Positions 53,514-63,123 of a stretch of 64,000 nt of DNA are shown here, in pieces. The DNA lies in NCBI GenBank assembly GCA_012026795.1, contig VEPM01000007.1, positions 108,503 through 172,502 of the forward strand, in the 5' to 3' direction. Under the pieces are notes generated by a model, which made no database searches, had not been told where the DNA came from, and saw nothing but the letters and a program-made list of their open reading frames with translations. The stretch's first letter is position 1, and each line of letters starts with the position of its first letter. The translations under genes were made by a program, and so were the position numbers. Origin of the DNA: Candidatus Methanoperedens sp. (GTDB taxonomy: Archaea > Halobacteriota > Methanosarcinia > Methanosarcinales > Methanoperedenaceae).

Positions 53514-55519
53514 GCCGCTACCTCCTGGAACTTAAACACGTTCTTGACCTGGGCAAGTATCTGTTTATTCTTGAAATGGCTCTGCTCAAGCGCGCCAGTC
53601 GGGCATGCTGCCACACATGTCCCGCATCCTTTACAGAGCGCTTTTACAACATTCGCCTTTCCGGCTTTTTCATCAAACTTGATAGCCTGGAACGGGCACA
53701 TTGGGATGCACACATTACAGCCCACGCACACATCGGGATTAACAACAGCAGTAATACCTTCTGTTATTGCTTTCTTGTTCTTGAGCAAAATGGTGGCGCG
53801 GCCTGCGCATGCGCTGCCCTGGGATACTGCGTATGGAATATCCTTGGGACCTGAAGCGCAGCCAGCAAGGAATACGCCATCGATAGTGGTATCAACTGGT
53901 TTTAATTTTGGATGAGCTTCCATCAAAAGGCCGTCTGCTGCTTTTGATAATTTTAATAATTGCTGTATCTGGCCTATGCCCTCATTTGGGACAATGCCGG
54001 TTGCAAGTACAAGAAGATCGAATTCAAGATTCCTCATTTCACCAGCAAGTGTATCCTCGACCCGCACCTTGATATTCTTTGTAACAGGGTCTTCTTTCAC
54101 TTCCACAGGTCTTCCGCGCAGGAATTTAACACCAAGGTTTCGCGACCTGTTATATGATTCCTCGTATGCCCTGAAAGGTGTCCTGATATCGATATACATT
54201 ATAGTATGATCTGTCTCCGGGCGCTTCTCCTTAAGCAGCTGCGCGTTCTTTATCGTGTACATGCAGCACACACCTGAGCAGTAAATATTCGTAGCTTTAT
54301 CGCGCGAACCCACACAGTTAACGAAGCCCACGCGTATTGGCTCTTTGCAGTCCGATGGGCGCACAACGTGGCCCCCGGTTGGCCCGGCTGCATTAAGAAG
54401 CCTCTCAAATTCCATAGCAGTAATAATATTATCATATAACCCGTATCCGAAATCGTGCTTTGGCTCCGGGTCATATGTCTTGAAACCCACTGCTCCTATA
54501 ATTACACCAACATTAAGGTCAGTATATGAAGTCTGCATATCATAGTTTATTGCCCCGCTCTGGCATGCTTTTGCGCATGCCTTGCAGTTGATGCAGTTCT
54601 CTTTGTCAATAAGGGCTCGAAGAGGAACAGCCTGCGGGAATGGGACGTATATCGCTTTGCGTGTGCCGAAGCCTTCATTGAAATCATAAGGAACTTCAAC
54701 AGGGCATACTTCGCTGCATTTGGCGCAGCCTGTACATTTGGCGACATCGAGATACCTGGGCTTATGCTCGATCTTCACATTGAAATTACCTACATACCCA
54801 TCTACTGCTTTCACTTCTGAATAGCTCATTATCTTGATATTCTTATTACGCGCGACTTCTACCATCTTGGGACCAAGGATGCATATCGAACAGTCATTCG
54901 TCGGGAATACTTTATCAAATCGAGCCATCCTTCCGCCTATTGAAGGCTCCTTCTCCACAAGATAAACCTGGAAACCCATATCAGCAAGGTCAAGGGCTGA
55001 CTGCATTCCCGCAACACCCGCACCGATGACAAGAGCCTTATCAGTTACAGGTACCTCGCTTGCCTGAAGGGGTTCAAGCAGCTTGGCACGTTCAGTTCCC
55101 ATGCGAATAAGATCTTTTGCTTTCTCGGTGGCTTTCTCCTTCTCCCACATGTGGATCCAGGAGCAATGATCTCTGATATTTACGAATTCAAGGAAATACT
55201 GGTTCAAACCCATCTCTTCAATACAGGCACGGAATGTCGGTTCATGCGTCTTGGGAGAACATGCTGCAACTACCACACGGTTTAGGTTGTGTTCTTTTAT
55301 TTTAGACTGGATATCAGCCTGGCCTGAGTCAGAACATGTGAACTTATTAACGGATGTTACTTTTACGCCAGGCAGCGTTCCTATATATTCGGCCACTGCT
55401 TTAGTATTTACGACACCTCCGATATTTACGCCGCATTCACAAACAAATACTCCAACCCGTTTTTCTTCCTGATCAACCTTTGATTCAACAGGTTTCTCAT
55501 CGCCCTTATTATCACTCAT
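53510..55519 (-). CDS. hdrA: HdrA, second copy (full-length)
   Basis: The 669-aa HdrA has the N-terminal domain [14 protein letters not shown], the FAD (thioredoxin-reductase-like) domain [16 protein letters not shown] with the ferredoxin insert ([24 protein letters not shown]), and the C-terminal ferredoxin domain [24 protein letters not shown]. The HdrA Cys motif [13 protein letters not shown] is intact. It is the bifurcating flavin subunit. Unlike the fusion at 56022 it is a single HdrA. It overlaps both neighbours by 4 nt. Confidence 0.95.
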   Translation of the reverse strand: MSDNKGDEKPVESKVDQEEKRVGVFVCECGVNIGGVVNTKAVAEYIGTLPGVKVTSVNKFTCSDSGQADIQSKIKEHNLNRVVVAACSPKTHEPTFRACIEEMGLNQYFLEFVNIRDHCSWIHMWEKEKATEKAKDLIRMGTERAKLLEPLQASEVPVTDKALVIGAGVAGMQSALDLADMGFQVYLVEKEPSIGGRMARFDKVFPTNDCSICILGPKMVEVARNKNIKIMSYSEVKAVDGYVGNFNVKIEHKPRYLDVAKCTGCAKCSEVCPVEVPYDFNEGFGTRKAIYVPFPQAVPLRALIDKENCINCKACAKACQSGAINYDMQTSYTDLNVGVIIGAVGFKTYDPEPKHDFGYGLYDNIITAMEFERLLNAAGPTGGHVVRPSDCKEPIRVGFVNCVGSRDKATNIYCSGVCCMYTIKNAQLLKEKRPETDHTIMYIDIRTPFRAYEESYNRSRNLGVKFLRGRPVEVKEDPVTKNIKVRVEDTLAGEMRNLEFDLLVLATGIVPNEGIGQIQQLLKLSKAADGLLMEAHPKLKPVDTTIDGVFLAGCASGPKDIPYAVSQGSACAGRATILLKNKKAITEGITAVVNPDVCVGCNVCIPMCPFQAIKFDEKAGKANVVKALCKGCGTCVAACPTGALEQSHFKNKQILAQVKNVFKFQEVAA

Positions 55520-56025
55520 TTAACTTCACTTCCTTGAACATTAGCCGCCGATGCATTCAATCTGCGTTCATCCGCATTTATCTGCGGTTTTTTCACTGGA
55601 TTTTGTCCCAGTTTCTTTATCTCTTCTGTAAAATTTCGAATAACTTCTGAGAATCGCAATCCTTCACTGGCAGATATCCACTCAAGCCTGAGCCTCTTAT
55701 CGAATCCGAGTTTTTCCAGCGCTTTTTTAGTATTATTTATCCTGACCTCTGCATTCTTATTTCCATCAATATAATGGCAGTCCCCGATATGGCATCCGGC
55801 CACAAGAACGCCGTCAGCTCCATCTTTCAATGCCTTTAAAATGAATGCCGGTTCAACCCTGCTCGAACACATAACACGCAGGACTTTAACAGTTGGCGGA
55901 TACTGGAACCTGCTCACGCCTGCAAGGTCAGCGCCTGCGTATGAACACCAGTTACAACAAAAAGCGAGGATATTCGGTTCCCAGCCCTCTGGTTTTGGTG
56001 TTCCTGCTGCCGCTTCAGTGCTCAT
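55516..56025 (-). CDS. mvhD: MvhD-like subunit (copy 1) with repeat-derived C-terminal tail
   Basis: The first 140 residues of this 169-aa protein match MvhD ([31 protein letters not shown]). The last 25 residues (after NPVKK) read PQINADERRLNASAANVQGS. That is the translation of an intergenic repeat (GATGAACGCAGATT type) also found at 43776, so the tail is not part of the usual fold. The next gene's ribosome-binding site (AAGGAAGTGA) falls within the tail. It overlaps HdrA fusion (56022) and HdrA2 (55519) by 4 nt. Confidence 0.9.
   Translation of the reverse strand: MSTEAAAGTPKPEGWEPNILAFCCNWCSYAGADLAGVSRFQYPPTVKVLRVMCSSRVEPAFILKALKDGADGVLVAGCHIGDCHYIDGNKNAEVRINNTKKALEKLGFDKRLRLEWISASEGLRFSEVIRNFTEEIKKLGQNPVKKPQINADERRLNASAANVQGSEVK
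55546..55593 (-). repeat. Intergenic-type repeat inside the mvhD 3' end
   Basis: ATCTGCGTTCATCCGC (plus strand) and its extension to 55593 are the same family as 43776-43796. The element supplies the last codons of MvhD copy 1. Confidence 0.6.
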
Positions 56026-59000
56026 ACTGTCACCTCCACGATGCCTTTTTCAATTGAAATGCTCTTAACACCCTTATCGAAAGCGTCAATAGCTTCGCCA
56101 ATCTCTTTTGAGGAGAAATGCTGCGCAGTGATAGCTCCGGCCGGGCAGGCGGCTGCGCATGAACCGCAACCTTTGCAGGATGCTGCGTTTATTTTTGATT
56201 TCTTTGTGGTGTATGTGACCTCTTCTGCTTTCACGGTCGCATCATACAATGAAGGGGCACTATAGGGACAGGCTGCAACACATGTGCCGCAGCCAATGCA
56301 TTTGGCTTCGTTCACAACTGATACTGCGCCTTCGGTTTCAATGAATTTCCTCGAAAGAATTGTGCAGGCACGCGATGCTGCGGCACTTGCCTGCGATATG
56401 GCTTCATCCATGAGTTTTGGAGCCTGTGCGCTTCCGCACAGGAATATGCCATCAGTCGCGAAATCCACCGGCCGCAGTTTGGGATGCGCTTCAAGGAAGA
56501 ATTTGTTCTTATCAAGCGGTATCTTGAAAAGCTGGTTTATTTCTTCGTTTTCCCCGGCAACAAGCGGCGTGCTCAGGACCACAAGGTCGCTTGCCAGTTC
56601 AATCTCCTGGTTGAGCATTGGATCATGTACTAAAACCGACCCGCCCTCTACTTTCGGCGGATTATCAGCTTCGTATTTAATAAATATTACTCCAGTATCC
56701 CTGGCATTTTCATAGAGTTTTTCCATCACGCCATATGTCCTCATGTCCCGGTACAGGACAAAGACATTTGCTTTGCTATTTGCTTTCTTTATTCTTATTG
56801 CGTTCTTGACAGCATCCACACAGCACGTTCTACCGCAGTATTCCCGTTCTTTGTTGCGGGCTCCGACACACTGTATCATCGTAATATTATTCGCACTGAT
56901 GCCCTTACCGAGCATCTTTTCAAGTTGCGCCTGCGTGACCAAACGGGGATCTCTGCCATAATTGAACAATCCCGATGGTTCAAAGTTCCGGGCTCCGGTA
57001 GCAACCACTGCTGCCCCAAAATCAAGTGTTAGCTCCTTTCCGTTTGCAAGGACAACTCCTTTGAAGTTGCCAAGATAACCTTCGACTACGAGGAGTTTTG
57101 CCTCATTTATTACGTTGATATTTTTATTTCCATGTACTTTGCCTGTAAGTTCTTTTAACACATCAGCAGGCTTCTTACCATCATACAATTCCGTCATTTC
57201 ACGAAGCATCCCGCCAAGCTCTTTTTCTTTTTCGATGATTGTCACATTATAACCATTATTGGCTATATCAAGCGCAGCAGTCATGCCAGCAACACCGCCG
57301 CCAAGTACTATTGCCTTATTAATGAGCGAAACTTGCTGTTTATAAAGCGGCTGGAATAAAGCGGATTTTGCGACTGCCATCTGCACGATGCCTTTTGCTT
57401 TCTCGGTAGCTCTCTCTTTTTCTTTTGAATGAACCCATGAGCAATGCTCGCGGATGTTGGCAAGTTCGAACAAATATGGATTGAGTCCTGCCTCACGGCA
57501 TGTATTCTGGAATAAAGGCTCATGAGTGCGCGGCGTGCATGACGCAACTACCACGCGGTTCAGGTCATTTTTTGCGATCGCATCTTTTATTGCGGCCTGG
57601 GAATCAGAGGAGCATGCATACAGCATCTCCCGCGCATGCGTTACACCAGGAAGGGTTCTGGCATATTCCACAACGCCTGGAACATTGACAACGCTTCCGA
57701 TATTTATTCCGCAGTGGCACACAAATACCCCTATGCGCGGCTCTGGTGAAAGCTGTTTTTCATCAGGGAATTTTCTCTCCTTGATAAGCGTCCCGCGTTC
57801 ACCTGACAGGAGAGCTGCGGCTTTTGATGCGGCAGCACTTGCCTGTGCCACGGTATCAGGGATATCCTTTGGTCCCTGTGCCACGCCGCATACATATATG
57901 CCTGGAACGCTTGACTCAACAGGGCTCTCTATTCTTGTAGCGATATTCCCGAAATCATCAAGCTCAATACCAGATGACTGTGCAAGCGCGCGGGTTGAAT
58001 CGGCAGGATCAAGCCCGATCGAGAGAACAACAAGATCAAAATCCTGCGTCACAAGGCCGCCTGTCTTGAAATCCTCATATTTCAGGGAAAGGGCATTATT
58101 TGCGCCCACGATCACTTCGGGAGGGCGGGAGTTGATGTATTTGATACCATACTCTCTTTGCGCCCTGTTGTAGAATTCCTCGAAATTCTTGCCATAGGCC
58201 CTTATATCGATGTGGAAAATAGTAATATTGAGTCCAGGGTCATGTTCTTTTGCAATTATGGATTCCTTGGTTGCGTACATGCAGCACACTGAAGAGCAGT
58301 GCTTCCTGTCGATGTGCGGATTCCGTGAGCCCACGCACTGGATGAAAGCAATATTTTTCGGGACCTTGCCATCAGATTGTTTTGTGACGTGTCCCTGTGT
58401 CGGGCCGCTTGCGCTGAGCAGGCGCTCGAACTGCAGTGATGTGATCACATCAGGATGATCAAACCTGTAATTCTTGAGAATGGAGGGGTCAAATGGCTTA
58501 AAACCTGTGGCAAGCACAACTGAACCTACATCTAATTCGATCTCTTTATCTTTTTGTTCATAGTCCACAGCTTTTGGGCCGCAAACTTTCTTGCATACTC
58601 CGCATTTGCCTTTTGTGAGGAACATGCAGTGGGCAGCATCAATCGTGGCAATCCTGGGTATCGCCTGTGCAAACGGGATATAAATGGATTTGCGCTTACT
58701 CATTCCTGCATTATATTCATCCTGGACTTTTGATGGGCATTTTTCAGTGCATGATCCGCAGCCTGTGCATTTTGTTTCATCAACATAGCGCGCTTTCTTT
58801 ATCACTTTAACTTTGAAATCACCTGCTTTGCCGCTGATGGATTTAACATCGCTATAAGCGAGTAATTCAATATTAGGATGCCTTGCAGTTTCCACAAGTT
58901 TTGGGGATAGGATGCACATGGCGCAATCATTTGTGGGGAATGTTTTATCAAGCTGTGACATTACCCCGCCTATGCTTGGCCTTGATTCTATGAGATAAGT

Positions 59001-59081
59001 CTTAAAACCGCTGTCAGCAAGATCAAGAGCTGCCTGTATTCCGGCGATGCCCCCGCCCACTACAGCTACCGAGCCTTTCAT
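56022..59081 (-). CDS. Fused double HdrA (HdrA-HdrA), 1019 aa
   Basis: Two HdrA units in one polypeptide. Residues 1-440 are the FAD/ferredoxin part (VVGGGIAGIQAALDLAD, FPTNDCAMCILSP, CTGCGSCTEKCP, CGVCKKVCG) without the usual N-terminal HdrA domain. Residues 455-1019 are an HdrA with that domain (RIGVFVCHCGINIG, ACSSDS) and the C-terminal ferredoxins ([24 protein letters not shown]), but lack the ferredoxin insert and the FPTNDC block. The two halves thus complement each other's missing modules. No stop or frameshift interrupts the frame. The fusion probably mimics an HdrA dimer with two flavins. Confidence 0.92.
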   Translation of the reverse strand: MKGSVAVVGGGIAGIQAALDLADSGFKTYLIESRPSIGGVMSQLDKTFPTNDCAMCILSPKLVETARHPNIELLAYSDVKSISGKAGDFKVKVIKKARYVDETKCTGCGSCTEKCPSKVQDEYNAGMSKRKSIYIPFAQAIPRIATIDAAHCMFLTKGKCGVCKKVCGPKAVDYEQKDKEIELDVGSVVLATGFKPFDPSILKNYRFDHPDVITSLQFERLLSASGPTQGHVTKQSDGKVPKNIAFIQCVGSRNPHIDRKHCSSVCCMYATKESIIAKEHDPGLNITIFHIDIRAYGKNFEEFYNRAQREYGIKYINSRPPEVIVGANNALSLKYEDFKTGGLVTQDFDLVVLSIGLDPADSTRALAQSSGIELDDFGNIATRIESPVESSVPGIYVCGVAQGPKDIPDTVAQASAAASKAAALLSGERGTLIKERKFPDEKQLSPEPRIGVFVCHCGINIGSVVNVPGVVEYARTLPGVTHAREMLYACSSDSQAAIKDAIAKNDLNRVVVASCTPRTHEPLFQNTCREAGLNPYLFELANIREHCSWVHSKEKERATEKAKGIVQMAVAKSALFQPLYKQQVSLINKAIVLGGGVAGMTAALDIANNGYNVTIIEKEKELGGMLREMTELYDGKKPADVLKELTGKVHGNKNINVINEAKLLVVEGYLGNFKGVVLANGKELTLDFGAAVVATGARNFEPSGLFNYGRDPRLVTQAQLEKMLGKGISANNITMIQCVGARNKEREYCGRTCCVDAVKNAIRIKKANSKANVFVLYRDMRTYGVMEKLYENARDTGVIFIKYEADNPPKVEGGSVLVHDPMLNQEIELASDLVVLSTPLVAGENEEINQLFKIPLDKNKFFLEAHPKLRPVDFATDGIFLCGSAQAPKLMDEAISQASAAASRACTILSRKFIETEGAVSVVNEAKCIGCGTCVAACPYSAPSLYDATVKAEEVTYTTKKSKINAASCKGCGSCAAACPAGAITAQHFSSKEIGEAIDAFDKGVKSISIEKGIVEVTV

Positions 59082-59992
59082 TCTGCAGCCTCCGCTTCTT
59101 CCGGTTTAGCTTTTACTTCCAGTTTTGTTTCTCCCTTTCCGATCGATCCGATTAGCTTAGAAGTTGGCACCATATTCTTATCAAGCTCAAGCTCTTTTTC
59201 GCTAATACCCATGGCAAGCCCGATAAGCTGTGTAAAATAAAGGACAGGCATATCGATAACAATATTATTGGCCTTCTCGATCATTGTCTGCTGGCCGTCA
59301 AGCAGCATATGGCACATGGGACATGCCACAACAACGCAATTTGCGCCAGCTGCTTTTGCTTCATCGAATAACTTTTTCGTGAGGAGGAATGCGTAATCCT
59401 GCTTGCTCATAAGTAGGTTCCCGCCGCAGCATTTTGTTTTCTGGGTGAAAGGAAGACAATCTGCGCCTGTTGATTTGATCAGGTTATCAAGAGACATGGG
59501 ATTTTCAGGATTATCGAATTTTGAAACTTCAGAGGGCCGCACAAGAAGGCAGCCATAATAAGCAACCGCTTTTATGCCTTTTAATGATTTTGTGAATTTT
59601 TTGGATATCGTATCTGTTCCTATATCATTTACCATGACATCCAGCAGGTGTTTTATTTTTACGCCTTTGTATTTTTCATCAAGGGCTCTTTCGATCTTTG
59701 CCCTGAAGGCTTCATTATTTTTCAAAGCAGTGTCTGCTCTTGAAAGATTGTGTGAGCATATACTGCACGGGATCACAAGGTCAAGACCTGTTTTCTGGGC
59801 TTTGAAGTTGTTGCGTGCGGACAGACCCATCGATAATTCTTTATCAAATATGGCTTCAAGTGCGCCGCAGCAGTTCCAGTCATCGATCTCGACAAGATCA
59901 ACGCCTGCTGCCTTACAAACAGCCTTTGTGGAAGCATCGTATTCGCGCGCTGTGCCATGAAGCGTGCATCCGGGATAATAAGCAAGCTTCAT
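59078..59992 (-). CDS. hdrB: HdrB heterodisulfide reductase subunit
   Basis: The 304-aa HdrB has two CCG domains, with CCGALEAIF and IPCSICSHN in the first and CCGGNLLMS and VVACPMCHM in the second. These bind the two noncubane 4Fe-4S clusters that reduce CoM-S-S-CoB. All CCG cysteines are present, so the site is likely active. It overlaps HdrC and HdrA fusion by 4 nt each. The C-terminal ten residues (KAKPEEAEAAE) are an acidic tail. Confidence 0.94.
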   Translation of the reverse strand: MKLAYYPGCTLHGTAREYDASTKAVCKAAGVDLVEIDDWNCCGALEAIFDKELSMGLSARNNFKAQKTGLDLVIPCSICSHNLSRADTALKNNEAFRAKIERALDEKYKGVKIKHLLDVMVNDIGTDTISKKFTKSLKGIKAVAYYGCLLVRPSEVSKFDNPENPMSLDNLIKSTGADCLPFTQKTKCCGGNLLMSKQDYAFLLTKKLFDEAKAAGANCVVVACPMCHMLLDGQQTMIEKANNIVIDMPVLYFTQLIGLAMGISEKELELDKNMVPTSKLIGSIGKGETKLEVKAKPEEAEAAE

Positions 59993-60558
59993 TTCTTCTC
60001 CACTTCCTCAAAAATGCGCTTTATTTCTTTTGTTCCTTTAATCTTATGGGGCAGGATACTCAATTTTCTCTTTTTGAATAATTCAAATCCCATAGGAGCA
60101 TACCCGATTGCTCCTCCGATACCTTTTGTTTTAAGCATGAATGTGCCGCTGACCCCTGCTTCATACCATTTGCCATTACTTTTTACAGAATCAATAAACA
60201 GATGATCGAACAGTGGTTTTTCATTTGTGAGCTTAATTTTCCCGGCTTTTGCCTCGCGCTGGGCTATCGCCCTTATTGCTCCTATCACTTCGGTTATTTT
60301 AACATCCTGCGGGCAGCGTTCATAGCAGATATAACATGAGGCGCAGAGCCACAACGAATCATCGGTCAGGACTTCCTTTCTCATTCCAAGAAGGGCTTTC
60401 CGGATTATCATGCGCGGATTATATGTTTTATCTATTTCCATAACCGGGCAGCCAACCGTACAACCTGTACAGTTAAAGCATTTCTTTATATTTTCACCGC
60501 CTGGTTCATTTGATATCTCATATTTGAAATTCGGATCAAGATCGCTTGATTTAATCAT
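59989..60558 (-). CDS. hdrC: HdrC heterodisulfide reductase subunit
   Basis: The 189-aa HdrC has two 4Fe-4S motifs, CFNCTGCTVGCP (residues about 23-34) and CASCYICYERCP (about 72-83), flanked by helices, typical of HdrC. It passes electrons from HdrA to HdrB. It overlaps both the HdrB and HdrD-like genes by 4 nt. Its Met start MIKSSDLDPNFKYEI lies inside the HdrD-like stop. Confidence 0.93.
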   Translation of the reverse strand: MIKSSDLDPNFKYEISNEPGGENIKKCFNCTGCTVGCPVMEIDKTYNPRMIIRKALLGMRKEVLTDDSLWLCASCYICYERCPQDVKITEVIGAIRAIAQREAKAGKIKLTNEKPLFDHLFIDSVKSNGKWYEAGVSGTFMLKTKGIGGAIGYAPMGFELFKKRKLSILPHKIKGTKEIKRIFEEVEKK

Positions 60559-61595
60559 TTTCCCGCCTCCAGTTGTCTTGCGAGGAATACGCTAAGGTCA
60601 ACAACATCAAAATCATACTTCTTTACCGCATCTTTTTCACTCTTCAGGCAATTAAAATGAGCAAGGCATTTTGAACATGTGGTGATAAGGGTCTTTGCGC
60701 CTGTTGCCTCAGCCTCATTCATCCTTGCAATCCGAAGCGCTTTTGTCTGCTCATTGCAGTTCATGAAATTGCTCACACCGCAGCACAGGGCTTTTTCCTT
60801 TGAATGCTCCATCTCTTTTAGCGTGACACCGTTTGAGACGAGCGCTTTTCGCGGCGCATCAAATTCTCCCATGTGCCTTCCCAGCCTGCAAGGGTCATGA
60901 TATGTAACATCAGCATTGATATTCAATCCCAGTTTATCCCAGAGCTGTGATGTATGAACTACTTTTATCCCCAGGTCATAATCCTTTGAAAAAGTGCGGT
61001 AGCATTCGGCGCAGCTTGTTACAAGGGTATCTATACCGCTTTCCTTTATGTAATTTTTATTATATGCCTTAAGGCCATCAAAGGCATCTTTTTTTCCCTG
61101 CCAGAGGACATCATGGCCGCAGCATTTCATATTCAGGACCTGGGGTTTCATACCCAGTTTTTCAAGGAGCCTGACAGATGAAGTTGTTATTTCCCCGAAA
61201 TTGGTTTTGACATCATGCAGGAATAAATCAAGTGAGTCCACGCAGCCGGGAAAGTATCCGATTTTTGAATCGCCGGATTTAGCAGTAATATTAGCAGCAG
61301 TGTTCCCATTGAGTTTTGAACTCAACTCAGCAAGCTCAGTGAACACGCCAAGATGCGCAATAGAAAGAGGCTGTTTTCCCTGCCGTTCGTCCCTGATAAA
61401 ACCCAGGAAATCCACCTGCTGGGGACATTCCTGCGGACATAATCCGCATGTCAGGCATGTCCAGAGATCCTGTGTCTCAAGCCCATAGATATTAGCATTG
61501 TAAATGGAGCTTCGAGGAGATGTTCTTGACACTCGCCGCATGGGGCATATGGATGTGCATTTACCACACTGATAACATGATTGTGCGTTACTCAT
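60555..61595 (-). CDS. HdrD-like (HdrC-HdrB fused) iron-sulfur oxidoreductase, first gene of operon
   Basis: The 346-aa protein has an HdrC-like N-terminus (CYQCGKCTSICP and CLTCGLCPQECP) fused to two CCG domains (CCGHDVLWQ, TSCAECYRTF, then CCGVSNFMN, TTCSKCLAHF), as in HdrD and other disulfide or menaquinone-type reductases. It is smaller than membrane-linked HdrD (about 400 aa) and lacks any HdrE partner. It may reduce a second disulfide or serve as an alternative electron output. It heads the operon; a TATA-like element lies 34-45 nt before its ATG. Confidence 0.9.
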   Translation of the reverse strand: MSNAQSCYQCGKCTSICPMRRVSRTSPRSSIYNANIYGLETQDLWTCLTCGLCPQECPQQVDFLGFIRDERQGKQPLSIAHLGVFTELAELSSKLNGNTAANITAKSGDSKIGYFPGCVDSLDLFLHDVKTNFGEITTSSVRLLEKLGMKPQVLNMKCCGHDVLWQGKKDAFDGLKAYNKNYIKESGIDTLVTSCAECYRTFSKDYDLGIKVVHTSQLWDKLGLNINADVTYHDPCRLGRHMGEFDAPRKALVSNGVTLKEMEHSKEKALCCGVSNFMNCNEQTKALRIARMNEAEATGAKTLITTCSKCLAHFNCLKSEKDAVKKYDFDVVDLSVFLARQLEAGK

Positions 61596-61628
61596 TTTGT
61601 ACCCATCAGATTTAATTTGTTTGTAACG

Positions 61629-61640
61629 TTTTTTTATATT
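61629..61640 (-). promoter_or_regulatory. TATA-box-like element of the Hdr operon
   Basis: On the minus strand AATATAAAAAAA lies about 34-45 nt before the ATG at 61595, which would give a leader of roughly 10-15 nt. Confidence 0.45.
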
Positions 61641-61695
61641 GAGAGGGATTGATTGGTTTTAAATCTTTCTATTTTTAACGATGCAGAGATGAATT

Positions 61696-61741
61696 ATTAT
61701 TAATACAACTTCATTATTAATAATGGAGCATAATTATTAAT
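61696..61741. repeat. Three ATTATTAAT direct repeats upstream of the Hdr operon
   Basis: Identical 9-mers start at 61696, 61713 and 61733 (spacings 17 and 20). They lie in the 423-bp gap between the divergent Hdr operon and the SDH gene. They might be operators for either. Confidence 0.4.
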
Positions 61742-61875
61742 CATGTTACTTTACTCTGGAACATATCAATAATTGCGCTGAATGTGCAATGCAGCTTATC
61801 AGTTGTTTTTCTCCTGCTTTGTCGGGTCATATTTACAATTCATGTAAATGATATGTACAGTAATAAAGATTTTGG

Positions 61876-61891
61876 TTCGTATTAATACGAA
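61876..61891. promoter_or_regulatory. 16-bp perfect palindrome, candidate operator
   Basis: TTCGTATTAATACGAA is its own reverse complement. It lies 128 nt before the SDH-type gene and 281 nt before the Hdr operon start. No other regulatory protein gene is next to it. Confidence 0.45.
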
Positions 61892-62018
61892 TGAAATGAT
61901 TGATTATGATAAAAGTGGGGGATAGAGGGAGTCAGGATAAATTATAAACTCTTGGAAGTGAGATAATAAACTAATGGAAATTTTGCATAGAATTATAAAA
62001 TGATAAACAGGTGACTAT

Positions 62019-62888
62019 ATGGCGATTCTGGATAGTTTCAATATCAATATCACGGACATCCTGTGGATACTCATATTTATTTCATTCTTTATACCTGTAT
62101 TACAAAAGCGGATACTTCTGTCAAAGCGTCAGATGATCATGCGTTCTATTGAGACAAAACGCAATAGCCGCGTAATCAGTATGATACACAGGCAGGAAGT
62201 CATGAGCTTCTTCGGATTTCCGCTTGCCCGGTACATAGATATTGAGGATTCTGAGGCCATACTTCGGGCTATACGCATGACACCGCCTGATATGCAAATC
62301 GACCTTGTTCTGCATACGCCGGGCGGACTTGTGCTTGCTGCTGAGCAGATAGCCTGCGCCCTTAAACGCCACAAAGGAAAAGTAACTGTTTTTATCCCTC
62401 ATTATGCAATGTCCGGCGGTTCCCTGATAGCTATGGCAGCCGATGAGATTGTCATGGACCCAAATGCAGTCCTGGGCCCGGTCGATCCGCAGCTTGGCGG
62501 GCCGCAGGGGTACTATCCCGCGGTTTCAATCCTGAAGGCACTGGAGCAGCCAAATCCTAACAGGAATGACCAGACGCTCATTCTTGGTGATGTGGCAAAA
62601 AAGGCTATTGACCAGGTATATAATGCAGTATATTCCCTGCTGCTTGAACACAATACTCCTGAAAAAGCCTCAGAACTTGCAAGGATGCTCAGCGAAGGAC
62701 GGTGGACGCATGATTATCCGATTGATTTTGAGCAGGCAAAAGAACTGGGTTTGCCGGTCAATGACCAGATGCCCATGGAAGTCTATGAACTCATGGAACT
62801 ATACCAGCAATCGGGCATGCGCCGACCTTCTGTTGAGTTCATTCCCACCCCATATATGCCACATGTTCCGCCTGGCAAGGGAAAGTGA
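62019..62888 (+). CDS. SDH-type (ClpP-class) membrane serine protease
   Basis: This is a 289-aa protein of the serine dehydrogenase proteinase family (ClpP/crotonase fold). It has an N-terminal membrane helix (about 12-30: ILWILIFISFFIPVL). Catalytic Ser132 lies in YAMSGGSLIAMAADEI, followed by DPNAVLGPVDPQ. The oxyanion-like TPGGLV block precedes. Such proteins are ATP-independent membrane peptidases. The gene stands alone, divergent from the Hdr operon across 423 bp. Function in the organism is unknown. Confidence 0.88.
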   Translation: MAILDSFNINITDILWILIFISFFIPVLQKRILLSKRQMIMRSIETKRNSRVISMIHRQEVMSFFGFPLARYIDIEDSEAILRAIRMTPPDMQIDLVLHTPGGLVLAAEQIACALKRHKGKVTVFIPHYAMSGGSLIAMAADEIVMDPNAVLGPVDPQLGGPQGYYPAVSILKALEQPNPNRNDQTLILGDVAKKAIDQVYNAVYSLLLEHNTPEKASELARMLSEGRWTHDYPIDFEQAKELGLPVNDQMPMEVYELMELYQQSGMRRPSVEFIPTPYMPHVPPGKGK

Positions 62889-63123
62889 ACCATTACAGGA
62901 TTCACGATCTGCAGATAATCTTCATAACGTTGGGGTATAAGCGTAGAGAAAAATACTGGATCACTGAAAATTTACTCAACACAGCATATTCTCATCCACA
63001 TGGTATGCCCTCATACTCACAGCAAACGGCAATTTGAATCCGCGGGACAGGAACTTTACTGCATCCCTATTTGCCTGCTTCTCATTTCCAAATATAATCG
63101 TTTATTTTCAGGATAGGTTCAAT

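Noticed and set aside
56022..59081. Possibility that the double HdrA results from a missing stop or an assembly join
   Set aside because: The frame is continuous, both halves have ordinary codon use, and the missing modules are complementary; not excluded, but not preferred.
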